DNA from: Erigeron canadensis
Lineage: Eukaryota > Streptophyta > Magnoliopsida > Asterales > Asteraceae
DNA length: 64,000 nucleotides
Assembly: GCF_010389155.1 (NCBI RefSeq)
Contig: NC_057769.1
Coordinates: forward strand, 15,128,735-15,192,734
Direction: 5' to 3'
The position numbers and the translations under genes were made by a program. Every line of letters starts with the position of its first letter. Position 1 is the stretch's first letter. Shown piece after piece: positions 34,055-44,814 of the stretch. The notes beneath the pieces were generated by a model. It did not search any database, had not been told where the DNA came from, and saw only the letters and a program-made list of their open reading frames with translations.

Positions 34055-36445
34055 TCAAATTAATCAATAATTACATAAGCGAAACAATGAAGTAGACCAA
34101 ACAGTATAGTGTTAACAATGAGCCAATTACTATCATTAATATCAATGTTCTTTTCTAGATTCTACTCACGATTCATGAGCCAATGATACTTCAATACACT
34201 TGAGGTGATCCCCCATGATCATGGTTAGGATCAGAGATAGGTTAACTACAAAGAAAAATAAGGTATATAATAGCTATGGAACACACATATCCATAATCTC
34301 TTTAAGAAATATTTCAAACATAGTAAGATATAGAGGCAATGTTGCACAAAATTTGGTGGTGATCGGTTCCTTTACACAACAGCTAATTCAACCATGATAA
34401 CAATTAATAATTAAAACTCAATTAATCTTAAAATTACATGTTTTTGTTAAATCAATATGAGAACTTACACAGCAGCTAATTCAACCATGATATACTTGTA
34501 AAAAACAGCAAAAAAAATAAATAAATTATAAATAAATTATAAATAAATTAAAAACTTATAGATTTCGAGCAAAGAAAAAATATGGAAGGAAAAGATAATT
34601 TCAAAAGCTCTTGATCGATACATATATAGGATGAACATTGATGTATTTTTTGCGTAAATGATATCATATTCATAATTATGAAGATTTAAATTCCTATAAT
34701 ATAAGGGTTTATATAATTTGGAAGATTGGATCTTATGAGTAAAAGGGATATATATGTAATGAATATATACGGGATATTTATCTATGAATATGTATCTATG
34801 TAATTAGAATTATATCTATATATTTTTAATTTTAATTTAATTTTATTTATGATGATTATTATTATTGATACATTGAAAAAGAAAATAATTACCAAAGAGA
34901 ATGATATAATGTCTACAAATGCTGAACTACTTTTTTGCCATTTTGTTCTTGGTTGACGGTTTGGGTTTTTTTTTATACCTTTTTCTAATATATATTCAAA
35001 TTTATCACTTTTTTATAATCAAATAATCAAATATCTTTTATTTTATATTGAGAAAAATGTATGAGAATGACACATAAGTTGTAATCCTACGTGGTAATTT
35101 TATAAAATAGGTTTGAGTTTTTAGATGCTTTAGAATCATTCGGTTTCCTACTGTTTTAATAATTATATAGATATATATGAGTTGTATTCATGTGAAAACA
35201 TAAAATTTGGTGAAACCTAAGGGCTAAATCTCAGCCCTTGGATCAAAACAGATCTACGGTTAATTTTAAAAAAAAAAACACAAAGGGGTATTTTCGTCAT
35301 TTGACACATTATCCCACTTTTTTGCTATCTAGTTCCAAACAAACATACACACAGAGATCTCTCTTTCTCTCTCACCCCCCTCTTGGAAAATCACCACAAA
35401 CATCACCACCATCACTACCACCACCACCACCACCATCGTGTTTAGGTCACCGTCGCGTTCCAATCGAAATGGAACATCCGTCGTTTCCGTCGTCATCATC
35501 ATCTTCATCAGTTATCATCAGTGGATCTTGAGATGTTAATATCAATGAAGGATGTATTGAATACAAACATTACAATTTTTTGTTATGTAAATTCGAATTT
35601 TCTTAGGTGATAATCAAATGTAATTTGATAATATGTGATTAGATCTATTGTAGCATTTGAACTTGTTAAATTTTATTAGTTATTTAATTGACTTTGTTGT
35701 TTGGTACAATATTGCATACAAGGTATTTGATGAAATGTCTAAACAAAAGTTTCTTACATATGATTTAATATCAAATCACATTTGATTGAGTATTGCATAA
35801 GGTGTTTGATGAAATGTCTAAATCAATGTTTGATAATATGATTTAATCAACTTTATGATTCTGATTTAAATTTTTTGGTGTATAGGTTTGTAAATATAAA
35901 ATCCATTTGTTTTGTGGAAATGTATGAGTAACATCAAATTCGATTTGTTATCTGTTATTGTTTACTTTTATGTTCATAATCATATTTGATTATGTATAGA
36001 GATTATAGAGATATATGTTTTGTAACTGTATGTGTAAAATCCTATTTGATTTTGTATATAGATTCTATAGATTTGTGTTTTGTACAATAAAATTTGATTT
36101 TGTATTGAGGTTTTAGTTACTTGTGTTCTTATGCCTAGAATCATATTTAATTTTACTCTTATATTATGAAAATCCTATATATAATGAACTATTCAAAATC
36201 AAAACTGATTTTAGGCATACATTGTGAAAAACCTATTCAAAATCAACTATTCAAAATCAAAAATGATTTTATGCATACATTGGGAAAAACCTATACAAAA
36301 TCATATATGATTTTTTATAACACATTGAAACAAAACCAAATGAGTTCATACAAAGAAGGTAAACCGTTTAAAATCAAAAATGATTTTACCCATAGAGTGT
36401 CAAAACCCTATACAAAATCATATATGATTTTTTTCATACATCTAG
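34055..36445. other. AT-rich non-coding stretch with a low-complexity and a palindrome-rich part
   Basis: No supported gene. Two copies of an ACAGCTAATTCAACCATGATA-like string lie at about 34375 and 34470. A short ATAAATAAATT repeat lies at 34515-34550. Around 35330-35460 are CT- and CACCAC-rich runs that open a chance ORF. From about 35590 to 36440 the sequence is rich in degenerate ATCAAAT/ATTTGAT inverted motifs, densest from 36190. Confidence 0.5.
36190..36432. repeat. Array of AAAATCA...TGATTTT palindromes
   Basis: At least five motifs of the form AAAATCA, four bases, TGATTTT occur between 36190 and 36432. AAAATCATATATGATTTT occurs twice and is a perfect 18-bp palindrome. Short spacers such as CCTATACAAAATC and GCATACATTG recur between them. 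Confidence 0.8.
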
Positions 36446-37287
36446 TGTAACACCCCAATATTTTAAGGTAATAGAAAATTAACCCTTTTTGTAGTTTTGA
36501 CATTAAATTAATTTCCTAGTATTTTGTTTTCAGAGAAGGGGTTAATTTAGTTGGAACTTTAGTGGCTAGCGGATATTAAACCCACAAAAATAAGGATGGA
36601 ACGTGGCAAATGGGTAGAGTGTCCAGCCACTTTGTGTTGATGAATCATAATTTCATTATCTCCTTCCTCTCAAATCCTTCCTTTCTCAAATCCTCTACAA
36701 TCTTCCACTTCCTTCTAATTCATCAAGTGATTTCATGCAATTTCACCCTCCTAGATCAAATTAACCAATTCAATCAAATAATAAGCAAAGTGAGAGAAAG
36801 GAAGAAAATCCGGAAATTTCAATTGTGTTGTTGTCTTTTGAGGTAAGGTTTTCCTAAATTATTTAATTTCAAATTTTAGGGTTCTTGATTTTAAAATTAG
36901 GGTTTTTGGCTAGAAAAATTGGGAAATTTTGATATCTTGGGAATTTTGATAAGGAACCCTAATGGAGTTGTAAGAAGAAGCATGGGGTCAATGCATTTGA
37001 GTTTTTATAATGAAACCCCATAGTAATAGACCTTATGTTTTAGGGTGTTGAACTTGAAAATGGAATTTTGTGGGAATGCTTTAAGAGCCAAACACCATAA
37101 TGAATAAAGTTTATGATGAAATCAAGTAGATGATTTTGAAAGAGTTGAGTAATGAAACTCATAGATATATAATTTGTTGTATTATGTATAGGTGGTGAAG
37201 ATCATCTAATTGAGCCTTTAGCCATTGTATCTAATAGCCAAGTTTGAGGTGAGTGTATATGCATATAATCATATTCTTGTTATTAGA

Positions 37288-37408
37288 GGTCATAGGTGGG
37301 TAAATTCCTATGACCCATAGTTTGATTGTTTATAAAACTAGTAGGTGGGTAAATTCCTACTAGTCATATTGTATGTAAGAGCTAGTAGGTGGGTAAAATC
37401 CTACTAGC
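37288..37408 (+). other. Three hairpins, one loop, compensated stems
   Basis: Hairpin 1 (37288-37315) has stem GGTCATAGG with CCTATGACC. Hairpin 2 (37337-37364) has ACTAGTAGG with CCTACTAGT. Hairpin 3 (37381-37408) has GCTAGTAGG with CCTACTAGC. All three stems are nine perfect pairs. The ten-base loops are TGGGTAAATT, TGGGTAAATT and TGGGTAAAAT. Both arms change together while the loop stays fixed. They lie in the LTR, roughly 840-960 bases from its start. Confidence 0.85.
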
Positions 37409-37943
37409 CAAAATATCCATGGCCATGTTGAAAATGAATGTATGTTGTTTGATATGTATAAAATGGCTAGCTTGCTAGACTTTATGTGGTGCTTGATGCA
37501 CAATGTTAAAAAGGGCATGATTATGATTATATGTGTATGCATTCACTAAGTGTAGCTTACATTTTAGTGTTTAACTCTTTTATAGGAGTTGGTAGTAGTA
37601 GCAAGAATAAAGAACTGATCGAGAGAAGTTGCGGAAGATTTGGAAGTCTTGGAAGGTTGGCATTTTGGGTATTTTGGTTAGATAATCCCTTTGTACATCT
37701 TGGCTCTTGATATAAGTCCTTTCGGTAACTTGTCACTTTGGTAAACTTGGTTAATTTAGGATGTTTGACTAAATGGGTGGTTGACGCGTAAAGTTGTAGA
37801 AGTTACTCTTAAACATTTAAAACCTTTTGTAATGTTAAGTAATGTGTTTATGATTTACTTGTATCAGAGAATGATAAGGAAAAGTTTGATTGTGAGTCGA
37901 AATGCTGAAAAACGTCAAAAAGAGTATTTTTGGTGTACAGTAG

Positions 37944-38021
37944 AGAGCACGGCCTCTGTGTCACAGAGCACGGCCTCTGTGTCACAGAGCACGGCTCTTG
38001 CCCTGTGCACAGGCCGTGCTC
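37944..38021 (+). repeat. GC-rich 21-bp repeats ending in an inverted repeat
   Basis: Units starting AGAGCACGGC lie at 37944, 37965 and 37986. Within and between units, CTCTGTG pairs with CACAGAG. The third unit's GAGCACGGC (37987-37995) pairs with GCCGTGCTC (38013-38021). The GC content is far above the surroundings. Confidence 0.85.
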
Positions 38022-38248
38022 CACTGACCTCGAACCTTATTTTTTTTCCCGAGCCTTCGTTTGACCTTTTTGGGTCCTGAAACTTATATAATAGTCTATT
38101 TACATCATTTTAAGAACACTACTAGTGTCTTTTCTTGAATTGCAACATTTTGATTTTTCGCGAAAAAGGCCGTATTTTTCTAAGTTTAAAGTCTAAAGTT
38201 TTGGTTTTCAATAATTACGCTTTCATTTGGGTTGAGATGTTACATTTT

Positions 38249-38260
38249 TGGTATCAGAAC
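38249..38260 (+). promoter_or_regulatory. Primer-binding-site-like sequence
   Basis: TGGTATCAGAAC, four bases after the LTR end. It matches 11 of the 12 bases of the initiator tRNA-Met site. Confidence 0.7.
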
Positions 38261-40658
38261 CATGGTTCAAGGGATTTAGGTATTCGATCTTTTAAGTTAA
38301 GATGCCTAGACTTGAACCATAGGAAATTGACTTTGACCTTAGTTTTTGGGTTGTTCGTGTTTGAGATTTGAAGTATTTAGTAAGGTTGGTTTAAAACGAA
38401 ATAGTTTATGATTCTAATAGAGCCGACCTATTACCGGTCATAAGCTATTACGTTTTAAATCGCACTCACTAAATACGGAAATGATTGAACATGAACATTT
38501 TGGGTATTAGAGATGAGTGCTTGAAATGAATGTTATATTTAAAGGTTCTTTAAATTATGATATTGATAATCTAAGTAAACTCTCTTGGGTTGAGTTCTAC
38601 GTTGGTTGACGAGCGATTTAGAGTAGAGGTGCTTGAATTGTTAGAAGTTGTTTATTGGAGGATGGATAGAACGTGAATGCCTCTATATAATTATAATTGT
38701 TTGGGATAATATGATATCGTGAATGTAAAGGTTAGAATGATAAATAAGAAAAGAAAAGATAGCATGAGAGTAAGCCGAATTGACCTTAGAAAAAGAATTT
38801 GATTTTTGAATTATTGAATGATTAGATGGAATGAAAGAGAAGAGTATGGTATGGATACGGTGGATATCGTTAGATTAATGATTGACAAATAATTTAGCAA
38901 ATAATTAATAGTCTATACATGGTTTGAATGAAAAGAATTGAGTTGTAGTGTGAAGTGTTTTGAAGTATTGCTTATGGAAATAATGTTTACTTGATGATGG
39001 TGCAGAAGTATAGAACAAATATTGTCATAATTATGCGAAGGGTGTATGGTTATCTGAGCTAGCATGGATATTATCAAAAGACTGAGTGCCAAAAGGAAAA
39101 TTATGGATGTAACAAGTAATAAATTTAAATCTGTTTTCTAGTCTCTTGAGTAAGGGCTATACATAGTTTGGTAAATTTAAAATTTGATTTGTTTAAATGA
39201 TATAGACGATGAGCAAATTGTATTGAGCAAGGTTTATATTTAAATGCGGAATAAGTCCCATTAAGGAAATGATTCAGTTTAAAGAATACGTGATTATGGT
39301 TAAAGAAATTCGTAGGTACGTTTACTTGAAAGCAGGTGGTCGATTCAATATGTTTATATGTTTACTATGAGTATAAATTTTATGATTGGAGTCATAGTGT
39401 ATTCGATTTATTTATATTCTCGATAATGATAATTATAAGTTGGTACCTAAGAGATAAATTGAAGATTTAATGTTGATAGTTAATGAGTAAATGATAGTGA
39501 AATATAGGTCAGATGATAATGGTAGGTTGAACAGTGTCATTTTTGAACTATAATGAAGTTGGTATAGAAGTTTTAAGATTCGTTACTATAAGTAAATTGA
39601 GGATGTAGAATTTATAGGGTGATGTTGAGTGCGTTGGGAAAACTAATTAAGAAATGAAATGGTTGATTGAATCATATGAGAATTAAGAGATGTAAGATAA
39701 TATAGAAAGGAAAGTAAGGTTAATGATAGTAAATTAATTGATTAAGTCGATCATAAGGAATTAGAAATGCTATTACCTTGTTAATTAGTGAATTGGTGGA
39801 AATGTAATGAAATTTGGACTGAAAGAAGATTTGTTATTACACAAAGGAGATAGTAATTAACAGAATTATAAAGAAAAATGAAACATATTGGCGGGTGAGG
39901 CGGAAATAACAAGTATATAGACGATGGTGACAAAGTTCACGGATAACGTTATGACTTTGAGTGATAATCATAGTGTTTAGTAATGAATCTGTAAGTAGTG
40001 ATGATGGTAATTATGGAGTGAGTTGTGATGTTGTTTGGTATTAAGAAAGAAACTACTGAAATCTTTTCCAAGATAGTGTTAAGTCTTTCTTCTGATAAAC
40101 AGATGGAATTTAAAAATGAAACTTAGTGGAAGCTACAAGTTTAATATATTGAAGTGAAGTTTTCCAAGTCCTTTAGAAGAGTAGAAAGAGAATCGTTACA
40201 TGGAAATAACTTAAAATTTGTTAAATGTAAGTTGATTTATCTAAATGAAGTGGCATTGAGATGATGCCACCGTGAAGACTTTAGTAGTATTGATAAAACT
40301 TAGTTAACGTATAGTTATAAAAGTCATAGAAGGGCGTTGGAAACACTTTGATAATATGTCTGGAGCAAAGAGGATGAGAATAAATCGAAGATTGTTAGAT
40401 GTGAGATATTTTGATATGGATGACAAAGTGATCCTTAAAAAGATTGTGAAGATTTATAGAATTTGAAACGCTGATTTGTATAAATTTGAGTTATCACGAC
40501 TTTTATGACGATAATGAATTCATGAAAACGAATATAAGTGAACCCAAAGTTGGGATAGTGAGTATGAATGCAATGGTTCATAAATTAATAATGATCATTT
40601 GATAAAGAGTTTATAATGAGAAAATACAAGATATGTGAAATTGTGATTGAATTTGGTA

Positions 40659-40920
40659 TAAGACCATAATGCAGTGAAACCCGTGGCACCATTAGTATGA
40701 GATAAGACCATTGAGTGGTGAAACCCATGGCATAATACTATCGGTATAAGACCACAAGGTGGTGAAACCTGCGGCTTTATTATTGTATTGTAAGACGATT
40801 AGGTAGAGAGACATATGGCTTCATTATTGTGATATAAGACCATTGGGTAATGAGACATATGATATTGTGATCATCAGTATAAGACCACTAGGTATTGAGA
40901 CCGTGGCATCGTTATTATAA
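40659..40920. repeat. Degenerate ~45-bp tandem repeat, six copies
   Basis: Units begin ATAAGACC or TAAGACG at about 40660, 40704, 40752, 40789, 40832 and 40881. They continue with a GGTGGTGAAACCC-like and a TGGCATCATTATTG-like part. Several units contain a short ACCAC, AAG, GTGGT-type hairpin. Confidence 0.8.
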
Positions 40921-41690
40921 GCATTGAGAAATTTTTATAAAAGTTGGAGTTACCGCCGAATTTAATAAAGACCATCGAGGTATGGTTAAAGCTGTTGTTA
41001 TATAACAAGATGTGTTAGACAAGATTGGTGGTGTGATTAATCCCACATGAGAGACTAAGATAGTGAATTATTATGATAACATGAATATATTGGTTTTGTT
41101 TTGTTTTTGGTTGTTATAAGATTGTCATGCTATACATCTAATAAACCGTGTATGGTAATTTTGATACTTATTTTATAATTAATGATGTAATCGAAATGTT
41201 TTAATTTGTGCAAGGAATTGTAGAAGAGATATTTATAATTAACTCATAAGTTTTAAGAGATGAAAGAAAAATGAATTATCTCGAGAGTTTGAAACTTATT
41301 TTAGTAATCCCTTAAGTGTGGGAAATAAGGAATTATGAATTAGGAATGAATGTGAGATTGTTTTGATAGGATAAGTGAAAATCTTTACGATGGTATGAGA
41401 TACAAAAGCCCCTGTCAATTAAGAGTTCATAAATTTTTTTTTTTTTTTTTGGAAATAGGAAACAAAAAGGTTTTAAGATCCCCGAAATGAGAAGAATATT
41501 GATAAAGATTGAATGAAATGTTTATGGTGAGAAATATTGAACTCCCAATTATTGGGGACAAGTGAATTAATGAGAGTTTGAAAGACCCGGTGTGTTCTTG
41601 AGATTACGTAAGGATAAATGAAAGTAGTAGTGAAAGACTTAAAACGACTCAAAATAGACAAGAGTCGTATGTTGATATTAGAAAAGTACT

Positions 41691-42328
41691 TGTAACATCC
41701 CGAACTCTTTTATTCGATTCTGTTAAGTTTGACTGTTAGCCAATGTTGACATGTCGTTAAGTGACATTATATATTTATGTGGATCAATATGTGCTGATTA
41801 AGTAGAATAAAGTGTATCATTTATGTGGGTAATTACGCGTTTCTATTTTTTTTTCAAACATTCAGTCGGTATATTTCCATTAAATGTGACTAAAAGTGTC
41901 GATAAATGTTTACCATTAATGCCTGTTAAGGTGATATGTATTTTTTTTAGAGTTGAGTTTATGCTAAGTGTCGTTAATTGAGATTATTCGAAATGATTAT
42001 ATGATTAATAAGTTAAAGGGGTGTTATGTGTTAATTTAACGAAACCCATTTAACTAGTTAGGGATTCACGAACTTAAGTATTATATTTTATAAACCCTAA
42101 TGTAAAATATATATATAAATACGAATGTTATTTGTAGTTGCCGTCGCATGAAAGAAAAATAAAGGAGATCATACCTTCTTGGTTTGTAGTCAGCCGTAAT
42201 AAACAAAAATAAAAAATTAAGAGAGATCGTATTGGTGGTGTTAGGATATTCTAGAGGCTCAAGGTAAGGAATTGGATGTAGTGATTTCTTTATTTTAATT
42301 ATTTTCAACAGAAACATAAAATATATAT
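41691..42328 (+). repeat. Truncated LTR fragment of a gypsy element
   Basis: It starts TGTAACATCCCGAACT and contains AAGTTTGACTGTT, which matches the start of the minus-strand gypsy LTR at 53718 (read on its own strand). It is therefore a distant relative of that family on the plus strand. It stops where the SIRE-type LTR begins, as expected if that element inserted into it. Confidence 0.55.
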
Positions 42329-43302
42329 TGTAAGTCCCAACTAATACTAGATGGGTGCTGAAGACAACTTTATGTCAATGGTGAGAGTACTTTGCAACAC
42401 TATCACTTAATCTGGACGTGACCAGTTTAGAGTGAGTAGTGTACCAGGTTAACTGGAATGTTACTTATTAAGGTGACAGTCGGAATAAGTAAATACAATG
42501 CAATAATGTAACTGACAAATAAGAAAATATGGTGAGACAATATATAATTTTCAAGTGTATTTTATTTATTGATTGTTAAATAAAGTACAAGGTTGTTGCG
42601 GAACCAAGATAATACAAAGATGTAAATATCCTAACAACCTATGAAATACAATTGATCTATACTTGGAAATTCTCCTAACAATCGAAACACTTAAAGTTGT
42701 GAAATGTTCCTTTTTACGATTGATAGAATATTGCACAAGTTCACCAATATTGCAGAATGTATGTGTTTGCAAAGTTGTTGAAATGCTTGGGCAAGGACCT
42801 CTATTTATAGTCGAAGTATGAGCATTGGGATCTCAACTTCGACGTACAAATATGGTTGACAGCACACAAAAGTATTAGTAAATAATCCTTTGTGTGTGCT
42901 AAAAAAAGTAAGACAAAAGGTTACTTTATTCAACCACTCTACATCTTTGCACTTTTATCCACAGACAAGATTATTGTCCGGTTAAAAGGATGTAGTGTAA
43001 AATGTCCTCCTCGTAATCAGTGTAAAGCTTTGTAAAGGCATTTACACTGAGGGATTCTCCAGTTGATTGATCTGGCAGAATGTCAATTGGGCTTCGCTGC
43101 CATTGCCATTCTCTTTCTTCCACTTGTTGTCTTCGACTTCAATTGGAATGTCTTCAGGTATATGTCTTCTGATCTCAACTGGAGGAAGTCATCAGTTGCA
43201 TAAACTGTACATTGCAACTGGACTTCAAATATTTCAGACAATTCTTCATGCTCTCCAGATGTAACTGGAGAGATCCAGTTTTCAGCAAAACTGGACCTAA
43301 CA
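42329..43302 (-). repeat. 3' LTR of the SIRE-type element
   Basis: 974 bp. On the minus strand it starts TGTTAGGTCCAG after the polypurine tract and ends TTGGGACTTACA. A TATA box lies at 42801-42810 (CTATAAATAG on the minus strand). Many CCAGTT/AACTGG strings occur in its upstream half. Confidence 0.8.
42801..42810 (-). promoter_or_regulatory. TATA box of the SIRE-type LTR
   Basis: CTATAAATAG on the minus strand, about 500 bases into the LTR. Confidence 0.65.
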
Positions 43303-43316
43303 AATTCCCCCTAATT
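43303..43316 (-). other. Polypurine tract of the SIRE-type element
   Basis: TTAGGGGGAATT on the minus strand, directly before the LTR. Confidence 0.8.
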
Positions 43317-43663
43317 GTCCTGAAATATTGCCAAGTATTTTCAAACTTGTTTCTATACAAGTGTAAGTTTGAAATACTTGAGTTTGATAAAACCTATTAA
43401 GTTTCCAAGACATTTTTATAGATCATCAAATGCCTTGGGTTTAATTTTAATTGTTTGTAGATCTTATCAGTTATCTAACTTGTGAATTACAATCTGACAA
43501 CTTGTATATACACAATTTTACAATGAAGTTACAAGAAAGTAAATAAAATTATAAGCAGATAGATAGAAGGAAAACTTAAACAGATGGCCCTTCGCCAGTT
43601 TTCCTTCTCTTGGCAACAGATGAGATTGGCTGTTTGTCTTCAAGATCAAGGCCTAATCTTTCT

Positions 43664-44809
43664 TCAATGTTTTCCTTGGAACTTGATCAGATTTTGCAAT
43701 ACATATTCCCAGCCTTTTTCAACCTTGTTCTTTCGCTGCCTACTCTCTAGCAAGTTCAACATCTCTACATGCTCTGAATGACCATACTGATGGACATCAG
43801 AGTTCTCAGTTGTTCTTTTGGGTCCACCAAAGTATTGAACCTCAACAACAAAATGTTTGGCACCAGGTTTGATCGATACTTTCACATCAGTGATCTTACC
43901 TTTATTGTGCCTTCGACGCTGTACATCAGATAAGTATGTGCGAGCCTCTGATTCATTGGTCAGCTTGATCTTACTCGTGCTCAGTTTGTGAGTAGCAGCT
44001 CGAATATCATCAGTTGTGGGTTCAGATGGTTCTACCCAAGTCCTCAGATTTGCATCTCTTGATAAGGCTTTTTGTTTTCTTCCTTTGGACTTGGGTGGAG
44101 TTAATACTTTGCTGACCACCTTCTTAACTTGTTCAATCCGTTTGAGAATCCCTTCTGACCTTATCTCTTTAGCCTTTTCCACCGATACATTCAAACACTT
44201 GGCATCAAGACCAGCTTCATCGTTTTGGTAGTGTTTGTCCAGTTCTACTTCAAGCATTTCGTTCAGGGCATTGACAATCCTTGGATCTTCTTTTATTTTC
44301 TTATATTCCAACAGTTGCAAGCCAAGGAGTTGTGCGTCAGTTACATCAACAAGAGGGGTTGGAAGATTTTTTCTTGATTCAAACTGATTGGCCTTCATTT
44401 GTTTCTTCTTTTCCTTGACCAGATACCCAACCCTTGCTAATTTCTGACTTTCGCTTTCAGTAACTGGAGGCAATTGGTCAACATTGCCAGTTTCCAAAAT
44501 AGGTGCATCAGCGGCAGGTTTCTCAGAGTCATCAGTTGCAATGGCCTTTCCCTTATCCACATTCCCCCTATCAACCACATCATCAAAAGATTCAATAACC
44601 TGCTCACTAGCCTCAGTACTGGTAGCAACAACCATCTCCTTCCCTGAACCTGAAGCTTCAACCACAGTGCGAGGGATACGAACAGACCTTTCCCCCTTGG
44701 CAGCATCTAGTCCTTGCCTAATAGCTTCAAAATCGGCATGACTGGAAGGCAAACGATCTAGAGGCTGCCACGATTGCATGTTCTTGCACTCTTTGAAGAC
44801 TCCACATAA
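43664..44809 (-). pseudogene. SIRE third ORF, C-terminal part
   Basis: These 382 codons (with stop) continue the frame of 53719-56235 exactly once the gypsy element and one copy of its GATGC target duplication are left out. The part is hydrophilic and charged, with a Lys/Arg-rich stretch (KSKGRKQK) and no membrane-spanning segment. It ends before the polypurine tract. SIRE-type elements often carry a third ORF in this position, called envelope-like. I see no sequence sign of an envelope protein here. Confidence 0.85.
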
Positions 44810-44814
44810 GATGC

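Larger units (their letters stand above)
36446..38244 (+). repeat. LTR of a degraded gypsy-type element
   Basis: About 1.8 kb, from TGTAACACCCC to GAGATGTTACA, followed by a primer-site-like TGGTATCAGAAC at 38249-38260 (one base off the usual site). No second LTR copy is found, so the other end is missing or beyond recognition. It contains a hairpin trio (37288-37408) and a GC-rich inverted repeat cluster (37944-38021). Confidence 0.8.
38245..41690 (+). mobile_element. ORF-less internal region of a degraded or large non-coding LTR element
   Basis: About 3.4 kb follows the primer-like site without any ORF of note (one chance ORF ends at 38371) and without gag or pol motifs in any frame I read. 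It is either an old decayed gypsy interior or a large non-autonomous derivative. It contains a degenerate tandem repeat at 40659-40920. It ends against the TGTAACATCC start of another LTR. Confidence 0.5.

Noticed and set aside
35238..35531. 97-codon Pro/Ser-rich ORF
   Set aside because: It is made of CT and CACCAC low-complexity runs in an AT-rich repeat region and lacks domain content.
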